A stretch of 64,000 bases of DNA from Leptomonas pyrrhocoris (Eukaryota; Euglenozoa; Kinetoplastea; Trypanosomatida; Trypanosomatidae): NCBI RefSeq assembly GCF_001293395.1, contig NW_015438364.1, positions 620,001 through 684,000 on the forward strand. The letters run 5' to 3'. A model generated the notes under the pieces. The model did not search any database, had not been told where the DNA came from, and worked only from the letters and a program-made list of their open reading frames with translations. The translations under genes and the position numbers were made by a program. Below, piece by piece: positions 1-8,832 of the stretch; within the stretch, counting starts at the first letter, position 1, and each line of letters opens with the position of its first letter.

Positions 1-926
1 GACGAAGACTCCGAGTGCATCTCCACTATTGCAGGCAGCCGTGTGCGGCGCTCCTCGCCTGATCGCCACTCCCTCATCTCTTCGGCCGCGGTCTGACCCG
101 GAGAGTCGAAATCAGGGGCGAAGAGGCGTGTTCGATGGTTGTGTGCTGCGCTGCTGATGTCAGCTGCCTTCGCCTCGTCGTCGTAACTGACGGGGTCGAG
201 CGGGTGCTGCGTCACCGTAACGCTGCGTCGCTCCCCCGAGTTCAGTGCCTCGACAGAAGGCTCGTGGGCTGCTGCTGCTGCTGCTGTTCGTGAGGACCGC
301 TGCATGATGTGTTTTTCGGTAGCTTCACTTTCCTGTCCCACGAAGGGGTGACTATGGGAAATGCTTGCTGGACGAGCACCGGCAGTGCCGGTAGAGAAGG
401 TCGGCGGTCCATGCTGTTCCCGTTGCTGCTGCTGCTGCGTTGCGTGTAGTGTGGTGGTGGTGGAGGTGAGTACGATCGGTGATGACGGCCACCCTGCACT
501 CGCCCTTCTTGTCAGACCGGTTCGCGTGATTCTGTTGGGCAGCACCTGGACAGGACTGCACCACGTCGTGGAAGACACCGCTGCCTCCACCTGGGCCGTG
601 TCCTCTTCTTCTGTGTGCGCTGTTGTTTCGTTTTGACTGGGAGGACCATCCGAAGTAGACGCCTGCGTCGCTTCAGGTGAGGGCAACCGAGGCGGCGGGC
701 TGTGAACCTCAACGAGCGCGACGCCCCTACTCAGTAGTGTCGAAGGAACCGATGTGGAAGGTCGCACACGTGTGGAGTCAGCGGGCGTCGAGGGTGGTGA
801 CGCTGCGGGAGGCGAATGCGAGACCGTAGGTCGAGCGTTTGGTCCATTCACGGGGGCGTAGTAGCTGTTGTACGCGTCGTCCTCGGCCGGACCAAAAGCA
901 CCTCCGTCGCCGTGCCCGGCGGACAT
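1..926 (-). CDS. Hypothetical disordered protein, C-terminus beyond the window edge
   Basis: I translated this frame by hand. It starts at an ATG at 926 and stays open for 308 codons to the left edge, so the 3' end is missing. An in-frame TAG directly precedes the ATG, so no longer reading is possible. A pyrimidine tract (about 929-946) followed by AG abuts the ATG, which suits a trans-splice acceptor. The protein begins MSAGHGDGGAFGPAEDDAYN and is rich in Pro, Ser, Thr and Gln. It has a four-Gln run near residue 165, a short poly-Ala run near 217, and a more acidic, charged end (EEMREWRSGEERRTRLPAI). I see no domain, signal peptide or membrane segment. It is the most downstream gene of the unit visible here. 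Its function is unknown. That it is coding is supported by the long open frame and the start context. Confidence 0.72.
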   Translation of the reverse strand, partial: MSAGHGDGGAFGPAEDDAYNSYYAPVNGPNARPTVSHSPPAASPPSTPADSTRVRPSTSVPSTLLSRGVALVEVHSPPPRLPSPEATQASTSDGPPSQNETTAHTEEEDTAQVEAAVSSTTWCSPVQVLPNRITRTGLTRRASAGWPSSPIVLTSTTTTLHATQQQQQREQHGPPTFSTGTAGARPASISHSHPFVGQESEATEKHIMQRSSRTAAAAAAHEPSVEALNSGERRSVTVTQHPLDPVSYDDEAKAADISSAAHNHRTRLFAPDFDSPGQTAAEEMREWRSGEERRTRLPAIVEMHSESS

Positions 927-946
927 CTACAACAAAGAAAAAAATG
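927..946 (-). promoter_or_regulatory. Probable trans-splice acceptor abutting the start of the left-edge gene
   Basis: Read on the minus strand, a run of T with few interruptions leads into TTGTAG and then directly into ATG at 926. If used, the spliced leader would be joined to the start codon with no 5' UTR of its own. A further AG upstream could be the real site. Confidence 0.4.
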
Positions 947-1770
947 GTACAGATAACAATAATAACAGTAATGCAGACCGGCAATAAAAAATATTTTCAC
1001 CTTTATTGGAAGGTGAACTATGAATACGGTGTTCGTTGCGTAGCATGCGTGGCAAGAGGTTTGAGTGGAGGGGTTGACGCAGACAAATGAAACAAGTGAC
1101 AGCAAAAAACAAGAACAACAACGGCAACGTGAGAGGAGATGAACGGATAGAACTGCAAAGCAGCAGCGGCAGATGCAAACTCGCGTTTCTGTGTTTGCTG
1201 GCCACAGAGAAAAACTTGCGGAGTGGAAGGGCAAAAGCATAAACAAAACGGGAGAGAGGATCCATTGAAACGACACTCGCTTCACACCGACACACCAAAG
1301 AAGTCGTCTTCACAGAACACAAAAATGAAGGTCCTTTTCACAATCTCCTTCCTTCTCCGTTGTGTGGCAGACACAACAACAAAGAACAGACTGTGAATCA
1401 AAAATCTATGTTTCTCAATTAGAACCGTCAAAACTCAACATTGAATGTAAAACGGGGGAACAGAAAAAAGAGGTCTTTCGAGAGATGCACAACACTGAAA
1501 GAATAATAAAGACAACCATAGTGGTAGTCTGTAAGGAATGGAGCTTAATAATAATAATAACCGATATGGAGGTGCGTTACTTCGTGGGGTGCACTCGCGG
1601 ATAGTTCGGTTTTCGCTTTAGTACTTCAAGAAAACTGCCAGATCGTTCCGCAGTTTTCGTTTGGCGCACACGAAGAAATGCTCATAAAACAAAATATATA
1701 TATTGAATAAATAAGTAAAAAGAGACGAAACCGAACGCGACAGCTTTGCGGTGGAAATGAACGACGAAGG
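927..1770. other. Intergenic spacer (3' region of the M20 gene, 5' region of the left-edge gene)
   Basis: This AT-rich spacer has no ORF that looks coding. It contains AATAAT runs (for example around 957-966 and 1549-1560) and a TATATA tract near 1696-1703. The two overlapping minus-strand frames within 848-1322 are Cys/Phe/Leu-rich translations of pyrimidine tracts, and I do not count them as genes. Confidence 0.6.
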
Positions 1771-2976
1771 CTACAAGTTGCCAGCGCTGCAGTACGTCGG
1801 GTCCGTGTACAGCTTCACCATGTCCATCGTAAAGGCAGTGCTCTTCTCCATCTGGTCTACCAGCACGTACTCGTTCGCCAAGTGCGCCATCGCACCGGGA
1901 CCAGGACCGACCACCACCGTTGGAATACCCAACACATCTTGGAAGTACCCGCCCTCGTTGGCGCCACCCGTCTTGTACGTTTTCGTGTGCTTGCAGAGCT
2001 TCAGCGCCTGCTTCGTCAACTTCGAATCTTCTTTGCCATTGAAGGGTAGCAGCGAGACCGCGTTTTTGATGTCGACGGTCGCCTCCGGGTACTCCTCACG
2101 CATCGCAGGCAGAATGTTCTCTGCGACATACCTGGACATGCGATCTTCAATCTCCTTCGGCGTTTCCTTGTCTGTGATGCGCACCGTAATGATGAAGCTG
2201 CACTCCGCCGGTACCGTGTTGACCGCGTTGCCGCCACTCACCAACGCGGTGGTCATGGGTGCGAAAGGGCAATCGTGGCCCGGGTCTTGCCTCCCGTTCT
2301 TCTTGATATCCAGCGCGATCTCACGGACCTTCGTGATGATCTGCGCGGCGTACTCGATGGCGTTGCAGCTCGTGTTCATCAGTGCCATGGAGGAGTGGAT
2401 CGCCTTGCCGTGCACGGAAACGTTCCACTGCGTGAAACCTTTCGCACTCACGTACACCCGCATGTCCGTCGGCTCCCCGACGATGCACGCATCCGCCTTG
2501 AAGCCGCGCTCCTTCAGGTAGTTCACGAGGTAGGGCACGCCCGTGCAGCCCACCTCCTCGTCAAACGAGAAGGCGTAGTGTACCGGCTTCGCGCGCTTCA
2601 TCGACAGGAACTGCGGCGTCAGCGCCAGCGCCACCGCGATAAAGCCCTTCATGTCGCACGCACCGCGACCAAACAGCTTGCCGTCCTTCTCCACCATCAC
2701 AAAAGGATCTGAGTCCCACTTCTGGCCGTCCACCGGCACCACGTCCGTGTGGCCCGACAGCACGATGCCGCCCTGCGTGACCCCGCCCTCGCCGGGCAGC
2801 GTCGCCCACAGGTTCGCGTGCGTCTTTTCCGGGTTGTACAGGAACGTCGACGCAACACCCACCGACTGCAGGTAGTCGCGGATGTACTCCACCATCGGCA
2901 GGTTCGAGTTGCGGCTCGTCGTGTCGAAGCTGATGATCTTCGCCAGCCACGCGCGGAAGTTCGAGGGGTAGCTCAT
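1771..2976 (-). CDS. M20-family metallopeptidase/deacylase, acetylornithine deacetylase-like
   Basis: This 401-residue protein belongs to the M20A (ArgE/DapE) family of di-zinc amidohydrolases, which remove N-acyl groups from amino acids. The visible motifs are SGHTDVVPV with metal ligand His76 and Asp78, GRGACDMKG with bridging Asp108, FDEEVGCTG with the catalytic and metal-binding Glu pair near 141-142, and GEPTDM near 167. The C-terminal part has GGANEGGYF and a late His in MAHLANEY. The length suits ArgE. I chose the ATG at 2976 because CCTGCAG follows a pyrimidine tract just two bases upstream. The frame stays open to an ATG at 3132, but that stretch encodes Phe/Leu-rich sequence made from the tract. 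No targeting peptide is obvious. Trypanosomatids are not known for a full acetylornithine route to arginine, so the substrate may be another N-acyl amino acid or a dipeptide. Confidence 0.9.
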   Translation of the reverse strand: MSYPSNFRAWLAKIISFDTTSRNSNLPMVEYIRDYLQSVGVASTFLYNPEKTHANLWATLPGEGGVTQGGIVLSGHTDVVPVDGQKWDSDPFVMVEKDGKLFGRGACDMKGFIAVALALTPQFLSMKRAKPVHYAFSFDEEVGCTGVPYLVNYLKERGFKADACIVGEPTDMRVYVSAKGFTQWNVSVHGKAIHSSMALMNTSCNAIEYAAQIITKVREIALDIKKNGRQDPGHDCPFAPMTTALVSGGNAVNTVPAECSFIITVRITDKETPKEIEDRMSRYVAENILPAMREEYPEATVDIKNAVSLLPFNGKEDSKLTKQALKLCKHTKTYKTGGANEGGYFQDVLGIPTVVVGPGPGAMAHLANEYVLVDQMEKSTAFTMDMVKLYTDPTYCSAGNL

Positions 2977-3050
2977 GGCTGCAGGACAACAATTAAAAAG
3001 AAAGTGAAAAAAGAAACGATATACGTGTTGCAAAGGAAAAAAAAAGGTTG
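2977..3050 (-). promoter_or_regulatory. Trans-splice acceptor of the M20 gene
   Basis: On the minus strand, long T/C runs (including one from the nine A bases near 3039-3047) end in TGTCCTGCAG, with the AG at 2979-2980. This leaves a two-base 5' UTR before ATG 2976. It decides the start: the longer frame would be cut by the splice. Confidence 0.6.
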
Positions 3051-3194
3051 GGCTTCCGCTGATGCAAATCGATAAGAGTGAGCGCGACACCGACTGTCTG
3101 TGCAAGAACAATAATACAGCAAAGAATGTCAAGGCGTTTGCTGCGAAGCCACAAAGCGATGCGAAGGGACAATAGAGAAACCCAATAGGCGATA

Positions 3195-3453
3195 TGTTTT
3201 GTGTGTGTGTGTGGTGGGTGGGGGGGGGAACTTCAAATCCTTAATTCTTCACGATTGTATGTGATCGAGCTGTAGNNNNNNNNNNNNNNNNNNNNNNNNN
3301 NNNNNNNNNNNNNNNNNNNNNNNNNNNNNNNNNNNNNNNNNNNNNNNNNNNNNNNNNNNNNNNNNNNNNNTGTTTGTTGTGTGTGTGTGTGTGTGGGGTG
3401 GGGGGGGGACTTCAAATCCTTAATTCTTCACGATTGTATTGTGATCGAGCTGT
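3195..3453. repeat. Direct repeat of about 80 bp flanking a 95-base N gap
   Basis: Copy A (3195-3275) and copy B (3371-3453) both run TG-repeat, G-run, TTCAAATCCTTAATTCTTCA, then a shared tail ending TGATCGAGCTGT. They differ by one-base indels in short homopolymers (AAC versus AC, TATG versus TATTG) and by the TG/G-run lengths. The gap is 3276-3370. The copies may be two unmerged ends of the same locus rather than a real duplication. Confidence 0.8.
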
Positions 3454-4043
3454 GCAAATACCAGAGAGGTAAAGAAAAGAAATGAAATGAAAAGAGTATA
3501 CAAGATCATTTTTTTTCGCTCAGGAGGATGTGGTGACTTCGGTGTCCTGCAAACGGTGGGTGCAGTGGCGGGGGCGACGCAGGGGACAACCCTACCGGAG
3601 GCGCAAATAACAATAACTATAACAGTGAACACGAGCTCTATGGTTACCCCCAATGTATATATGCCATCCGTTCTCCGCGAGAAAGAAATATATATATAAA
3701 CGAGATGGTAGCCTTTTTTGTGCGCTAACAGAAACGTCGTTTTGCGTCTCAAAACAACAACAACAACAACGAAAAAACGGCCATGGACACCCCTAAGAAG
3801 GAAAGCGGGCCAACCAAGCCGCACAGCAGCAAAAGTAAATATAGCAGAGCCAGCGCAGCGTTAATAGTAATAGTAATAACATAAACACAACAACAAAGGA
3901 GTCTAAGGACAAATAGTAATAATAATCTAAGCTTTCTTACAATAGACAAACAACGTACCGGAGACAGATCATTGTTTGCTTTTTGAAAAGAAGGCACTCA
4001 GGCAATGCAGCGGCTTCACGTTCACGCCACTGTCCCTCTAACG

Positions 4044-6017
4044 TTAGACCTCAATAGAGAAGCTCACGCCCTCTACCTCCACGTCTGCTGCTCCTGTGCG
4101 GCCCGGCGGCAGCACGGGAAACCGCGTCAACCTGCCAACGCATCGCTTTTGATGACCTGCAAATTGCAAGGATTGTCTCACACGATACGGTTCGTCGCTG
4201 CGAGTAGCTCCCGTAGCGACAGCAGCAGCAGCAGCAGCAGTGTTTTGCCGCCCATCAAACGCGAGTTGGGCATCAATGGACTCCACCTGCGCCACCCACA
4301 CCGTGCGTCCATTCGCAGTAAACCCGACATCGTAGTGAATCGAACCGTCACTCGGGAGGTTGACCGCCGCCGCTGCAGCAGCCGTGGCATCTGCTGGTGT
4401 CGGGCTAACACTTGTGCCGATGACGCCCTTCGCCCTCGCGACGAGATGCCTCGCGTCCTTGCCGTGAAGAGGCGGAACCTTCATCTTGTAGTCGGCGCGT
4501 GTTTTGTTCATGGCGGAGGAGGACGACGAATAAGAAAAGCCGGTCGCGGTAGTCGGCGTTGTGACTGGCCAGCGCCGCCCTGCCTCCCACGACTGCACCA
4601 CCGCCGCGCAGTTAAACACGTGCAGGGTGCCGTTCGTGCTGAGCGCGGCAACGCGGTAGGCATCGTGCTGGAGGCCCAGCGACAGCACCGAGGCAGGTCG
4701 GTGCCCCCGCTGCAGTTCCGCCAAGAGAGAGCCGGTGGCACAGTCAAACAGCTTCAGCGTGCTGCCGAGTTCAGAGGCGGTGACCAGCAGGCGGCCGTCG
4801 TGGCGGAGGCGCAGGTGCGCGATGGCGTGGTGGTGGGCCGCGATCGTTCGCTGCTGCATGGAGGGCGGTGCGTCCGGCACCGCAGCGGGGGAAGAAGACG
4901 CGATTGCCGCGTCGCCGTTCCGTAGGTTCTGCGATGCGTGCGACGGCTCTTGGGAGGGGGAGGGGGACGGAGAGGGTCGCGGTGTGGTGTGCAGCGTGAG
5001 CACCGTCACATCACCGCGGTAGCCCCGCGCGGACTGCGGAAACGCGATGGCGTAGCTGTACTGAGGTGGAAAGTGGCGCGACCCAGAGCACTGGGGCTGG
5101 TCCTTCGCAACGGCGCGCGGCAGCGGTGCTTTCTTTGCCTTCACAGCCACCGCGGACGAGAGATCGAGAATGGCGCGCGGGTTCGGTGGCTTGTACGTAC
5201 TCTGCTGACGTACGTAATGCAGGGCGTCGAGTTCGACCACGTGAAATAGATCCGCCGCAATCACGAGCAGCACGGCGGCGTTGGCGCGGAGGGCCAAGAC
5301 GGGAGAGCCGCAGAAGTGCAGGGCAGCGAGGCAGAGGCCGGTGGTGGCGTCAAACAGGTAGACGTAACGACGATACTCCGCCTCCGCGGCGAAGAGCTCC
5401 GCGGAGGTGCTGCGGTCTGCATCGACCGGTGAGGACGGCGAGGAAGGTCCGTTGCCGCATCCAGACGTCGCACCCACGTCTTCGCCGTCTTCGCGGTCGG
5501 GCACAGGATCAGCATCAGCATCCTGTGCTAATGGCCGGTGCGTTGGCAACGTTGGCGCGTCGTCCTTCTCTTGCGTCGGTGGAGGTCGCTCTGCGGCCGC
5601 CACGGTGTGCGTGGGTACAAGGAAAACCGCAGGGCGAGCGCGGAACACCACTGCGACGAGCGCACTCTCCCCTGCCACAGTGGCGGCGTACACGGGCGTT
5701 GCCCAGAGCGCATTCGATGCGGCAGCGCTTTGCGGATGTGCCGCTGCCGCGCCGGAGAGAGCCAGATGTGCAGCGGACGAACCATGCGTTTCGTGTTGCG
5801 CGGGTCGGGGCCGCATGAGCGACTGGGCAATCGGGCCATGCCGATTCGCAGCGGCGGACGCCTCCACCAGCTCAAATGGTCGCACACCGGCGATGGTGGA
5901 GACAACCGCGACGGTGCAGGTGGGGTTGAAGGCGCATGTCGAAGGAGGGTACGTGCGTCGTGCAGCACCACTCCAGCTTTGAGCAGGCGTTCCGGTTGAC
6001 AAGGCAGTGCTGGTCAT
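4044..6017 (-). CDS. PROPPIN (Atg18/WIPI family) beta-propeller protein with LQRG motif
   Basis: This 657-residue protein is a seven-bladed propeller of the PROPPIN family, which bind PI3P/PI(3,5)P2 and act in autophagy and endolysosomal membrane traffic. Recognisable parts are the first blade (CAFNPTCTVAVVSTIAGVRP, about 28-47), the SPVLALRAN strand (about 238-246), the blade HLRLRHDGRLLVTASELGST and LKLFDCATGSLLAELQRG (about 401-438), and the following VAALSTNGTLHVFNC blade (about 456-470). The family's signature F/LRRG, whose two Arg bind phosphoinositide, reads LQRG here at 435-438, so the first Arg is Gln. Low-complexity insertions (Ala/His-rich 58-105, acidic Pro-rich 140-210, Pro/Ser-rich 345-390) make it longer than yeast Atg18 or human WIPIs. 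The start at 6017 is the first Met of the frame and precedes the first blade closely. It could be the trypanosomatid ATG18 or an Hsv2/WIPI3-4-type paralogue; I cannot tell which. Confidence 0.8.
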   Translation of the reverse strand: MTSTALSTGTPAQSWSGAARRTYPPSTCAFNPTCTVAVVSTIAGVRPFELVEASAAANRHGPIAQSLMRPRPAQHETHGSSAAHLALSGAAAAHPQSAAASNALWATPVYAATVAGESALVAVVFRARPAVFLVPTHTVAAAERPPPTQEKDDAPTLPTHRPLAQDADADPVPDREDGEDVGATSGCGNGPSSPSSPVDADRSTSAELFAAEAEYRRYVYLFDATTGLCLAALHFCGSPVLALRANAAVLLVIAADLFHVVELDALHYVRQQSTYKPPNPRAILDLSSAVAVKAKKAPLPRAVAKDQPQCSGSRHFPPQYSYAIAFPQSARGYRGDVTVLTLHTTPRPSPSPSPSQEPSHASQNLRNGDAAIASSSPAAVPDAPPSMQQRTIAAHHHAIAHLRLRHDGRLLVTASELGSTLKLFDCATGSLLAELQRGHRPASVLSLGLQHDAYRVAALSTNGTLHVFNCAAVVQSWEAGRRWPVTTPTTATGFSYSSSSSAMNKTRADYKMKVPPLHGKDARHLVARAKGVIGTSVSPTPADATAAAAAAVNLPSDGSIHYDVGFTANGRTVWVAQVESIDAQLAFDGRQNTAAAAAAVATGATRSDEPYRVRQSLQFAGHQKRCVGRLTRFPVLPPGRTGAADVEVEGVSFSIEV

Positions 6018-6851
6018 TGCGGCATGAAATCAACGTCATAAAGGAAAGCGGAGATGTGTGACGGCTGCGGTGGGTGGAGTTGGCCAACAGTAAAAGGAAA
6101 AGAGGTTGATCTAACAGAGGATGGTGACACAATTAGCTTTGTTTTAGATATCAGACAGGCAGAGAAACTCACGCGCACGACAGTGCAATCGTTCGTTCAA
6201 GGATGTTGTCACACTAGCAACGCACTCCCGAAGTGGAATGAAAGTGAAAGAAATGCGTCACTGATGAGGCAAACAAGAAGACAAGTAGATCTTATAAATC
6301 ACAACAAACAAACAAACAAACGAAATAAAAACAATGGAAGAAAGAAGGCAGCGCAGTTGACGTCAAGTAGTGGAATGCAGCACAGATTGATCATTTATAC
6401 GAGGAAGTGCGCTCGTTGAGAGCAAAGCGCGGACGACTCCTTTAAAACAGTTCTGCATGCAGCTTTCAGGCATCAACGGCGTTCTCGGTTGCGCTAACAT
6501 GCGCGTCTCCGTGTGTTCCCCCTACCGTCTTACTGCTCGTATTACTATTTGCGAACTCAAGTCTATGACAAAGTACACGGAGAAAAATGGAAACACAAAA
6601 GAGAGAAGTTCTCAACGTACCCTGATCCGCAGAAAGTGCTGTCTTCGCAGCTTTTGGCTGCAGGATCGCCTCCGCCCAATTAGATGAGGTTCTCGACATG
6701 CGCGACAACAACGGCGAGCGCAAAATCAGGTGGGATGCGTTGACTCTTCTCGTTCTTTTCCCCTTCCTTTGTTGAGTGACCTCGCGTTGCTTCCCTCTTC
6801 CCCTCTATTCGTGTTTTACTTGGGGAAAAAGTTTTTCTTCCTTTTACTCCG
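6018..6851. other. Intergenic spacer
   Basis: AT-rich spacer between the PROPPIN and RAD23-like genes. It includes a CAAA tetramer tract (about 6303-6325). The frame at 6680-7156 overlaps the RAD23-like gene in another phase and is rejected. I see no RNA gene or coding sequence. Confidence 0.55.
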
Positions 6852-8072
6852 CTACAGCTCAGGTGGGGCCTCAAAAAGCATGTTTGATGCTCGATCAATG
6901 CTGCGGTGACACATGTAGAACGCCACCTTGCACTGCTCGTACGTGAACCCAAGCTCTGTGAGCGCCTGAATCTTCTTCTCGTCCTCCTCCGACGGAACGC
7001 GAGACAACAGGAAGTCCTTCTCCGACTTCCTCGCGCTGCCCCCCGCCGTCGCGGAGCCGCCCTCCTCCCCCTCCGCCTCGTCCACATCTCCCACTTCCAT
7101 CCCACTCGCCTCCAAGGCGGCGAGGTCCGCCGCATCGAAGTCGCCGCCCGCACCACCCGAGGCGATGTAGTTCTGAAACAGCGCGTTCATCTGCGCCTCC
7201 GTCTCCTCATCCATCTCCTCATCCTCCTCGCCCATCGACCACTCTAGCGAGTTCTCCTCGTCGCCGGAGTCGCCGCTGCCGCCCAGCGCGGGCCCGCCGT
7301 GCAGCATGCTCTGCGCCGCCTTTGTAAGCTGCTCGTTGTTCATAAGATTAATGAAAGTCTCCTGGTTCTGTGTGATGACCTGAAAAAGCGAGGCGTGGTT
7401 GCGCTCGATGCGCTCCATCACCGCTTGAGGGTTGGCCAGGAACTCGTTGCGGAGGACAGTGAGATCCGGCACGACGTCGCGGAGGGCCTCGAACAAGTCG
7501 TTCTGCGCTGCATGTTCCGCGCTATCAGCGTCGGAGTCGGAGTCGGAGTCCTCTTCTCTCAAGCTTTCTTCTTCATCACCGTCGCCCAACTCCCCCTCAC
7601 CTCCCTCCTCTCCCTCCTCCGTGCGCGGCTTCTTCGCCGCTCTGCCGTCTGCCACCGTGACCGCCACCTCCGCTCCCATCGCCACATCCGCAGACGGCCG
7701 ATAATTTTTCGGCACCACCGTCAGGTGATCCCCATCCGCCAGCCCGCACTCCATCAGCAACTTTCGCTCGTCACTAAAGTCCACCGCTGGAGGAGCGGCG
7801 CTGTCGGCCGAGGACGATGCCGGGACGGGTTCCGCGGTGGCCTCCGTCGCCGCTGCTGCTGCCGCCGACTTTGCCGCCTGCCGGCGGTCAAAGCGGAATT
7901 CGAAGGCGACAACGTTCAGTCGAAATTGAATCGCGACGATGGCGCGCAGGCTTTGCACGTTGGCGCGTGGATTGGCCACGACGATTTCCTTCGTCACCGC
8001 CTCCGCCTCACTCAGCAGTGAGGAGTTCACGCTCGACACGAGACACGTCACCGTAAACCTCATTGGCTTCAA
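6852..8072 (-). CDS. RAD23: RAD23-like ubiquitin shuttle protein (UBL - XPC-binding-like - UBA)
   Basis: This 406-residue acidic protein probably ferries ubiquitinated substrates to the proteasome and may support nucleotide excision repair. An N-terminal ubiquitin-like fold (about 4-64 and 99-122) is interrupted by an Ala/Ser-rich insert, and its last strand reads KLLMECGLADGDHLTVVPK. A nuclear-type basic stretch (AAKKPRTE, about 145) and an acidic run follow. Residues 207-246 (LRNEFLANPQ to ETFINLMN) match the methionine/glutamine-rich XPC-binding repeat of Rad23. A C-terminal UBA occupies about 361-402 (IQALTELGFTYEQCKVAFYM). The central UBA1 of animal and yeast Rad23 is not visible. The N-terminal UBL also resembles that of Ddi1, but no aspartyl-protease DTGA motif is present, and DSK2/ubiquilin lacks this XPC-like segment. 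Family assignment is fairly firm; a direct role in DNA repair is inferred. Confidence 0.75.
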   Translation of the reverse strand: MKPMRFTVTCLVSSVNSSLLSEAEAVTKEIVVANPRANVQSLRAIVAIQFRLNVVAFEFRFDRRQAAKSAAAAAATEATAEPVPASSSADSAAPPAVDFSDERKLLMECGLADGDHLTVVPKNYRPSADVAMGAEVAVTVADGRAAKKPRTEEGEEGGEGELGDGDEEESLREEDSDSDSDADSAEHAAQNDLFEALRDVVPDLTVLRNEFLANPQAVMERIERNHASLFQVITQNQETFINLMNNEQLTKAAQSMLHGGPALGGSGDSGDEENSLEWSMGEEDEEMDEETEAQMNALFQNYIASGGAGGDFDAADLAALEASGMEVGDVDEAEGEEGGSATAGGSARKSEKDFLLSRVPSEEDEKKIQALTELGFTYEQCKVAFYMCHRSIDRASNMLFEAPPEL

Positions 8073-8478
8073 ACAATAAAAGTAGTGGAAGTCGTTGTGG
8101 TCGCGTGAGGAGAATTGTGGAAGGAGAAGGAAACCCCGAGGAGGAAAAGGAGAAGCGGCGTGGTAACGTAGAGATCAACATTAGTAACACCAGCAGAGAA
8201 GAAGGGTGCCGCAAGTCGGAAATGCAAAGAGTAGTTTAAATCGTCTCCGAGGACACGACGCTCACGATTACGCTAAGCAGTAGCAACAACAATAATAAAA
8301 AGAAAAATGCATCGACGGCATTTGCGTTGCTAGAGCAATCGGTTCCAATTTGGTGCGTCGTGTGCGGACCCCAAATAGTACCTTTTTTTTTGTCGTTGTT
8401 TCTGATGGAGAGTGCCTGCGTGTGTGTATTGCTTCTACCGATATCCCTCCACCAACGCCGTCGGACACGCAGGTCCTT
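8073..8478. other. Intergenic spacer
   Basis: Short spacer holding the 5' region of the RAD23-like gene and the 3' region of the 117-residue gene. A run of nine T on the + strand lies near 8383-8391. No coding or RNA signal is seen. Confidence 0.5.
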
Positions 8479-8832
8479 CTAGTGGTGAATGCGGAAGTCC
8501 GCGGGTTGCGTGCCAAATGGGCAATCCGGCGTACCGGGCGGTGCCCACACGTCCTTTGCTAGCGCCGACCCGCACCACAGCTCCACATTCGGACACAACC
8601 GCCCGCACTCCTCCATCGCCCACGACGGGTTCGTGACGTTGGGCGTGCGTTGCACCAGTACTTTTAACAGCGACGAAGCAGCAGTTACGTCTTCCGCCGC
8701 CGCGCCGTCGCGCAAGTCCGCTGTCGTCGCTAAGTTCTCCTCATTGTAGCGCCGCACCGCCTCTAGTAGAGAGGTGCGCCACTGCAGCCTCCCTGCCGTA
8801 CTCGGGCCTGCGACGGGATCGGCTGGCATCAT
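8479..8832 (-). CDS. Small hypothetical protein, 117 residues
   Basis: The protein begins MMPADPVAGPSTAGRLQWRT, and I do not recognise it. Its first half looks helical (SLLEAVRRYNEENL; AASSLLKVLVQR). The second half has four Cys (residues about 80, 84, 91 and 107 in CGRLCPNVELWC and DCPF) that could form disulphides or bind metal. The protein ends FRIHH. No signal peptide or membrane segment is seen. The start is chosen at 8832 because CGCAG lies directly before ATG after a long C/T-rich tract (about 8855-8905). The frame is open further upstream to 9162, but that part is translated pyrimidine tract and would be removed by splicing. Support for coding comes from the splice context and a composition unlike the spacers. 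It sits between long spacers, with no functional hint from its neighbours. Confidence 0.6.
   Translation of the reverse strand: MMPADPVAGPSTAGRLQWRTSLLEAVRRYNEENLATTADLRDGAAAEDVTAASSLLKVLVQRTPNVTNPSWAMEECGRLCPNVELWCGSALAKDVWAPPGTPDCPFGTQPADFRIHH

Larger units (their letters stand above)
2977..4043. other. Intergenic spacer with assembly gap
   Basis: This holds the 5' region of the M20 gene, an N-filled gap (3276-3370) flanked by near-identical sequence, and the 3' region of the PROPPIN gene. The rest is AT-rich with short AAC, TAATAG and TATATA repeats. The minus-strand frames at 3420-3824 and 3749-3997 lack coding character, and I see no gene. Confidence 0.6.

Noticed and set aside
848-1322. 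Two Cys/Phe-rich minus-strand frames that could look like membrane proteins
   Set aside because: They are low-complexity translations of C/T tracts upstream of the left-edge gene, and one ends inside that gene in another phase.
2977-3132. N-terminal extension of the M20 protein (52 residues)
   Set aside because: It is a translation of the pyrimidine tract, and a CTGCAG acceptor lies between it and the accepted ATG at 2976.
4005-5818. + strand frames of 250-306 codons
   Set aside because: Antisense to the PROPPIN gene and lacking protein-like pattern, with Arg/His runs typical of reverse-frame translation.
6852-8072. Ddi1 or DSK2/ubiquilin identity for the UBL-UBA protein
   Set aside because: No retroviral-type aspartyl protease motif (against Ddi1), and the central repeat matches the Rad23 XPC-binding segment better than ubiquilin STI1 repeats.
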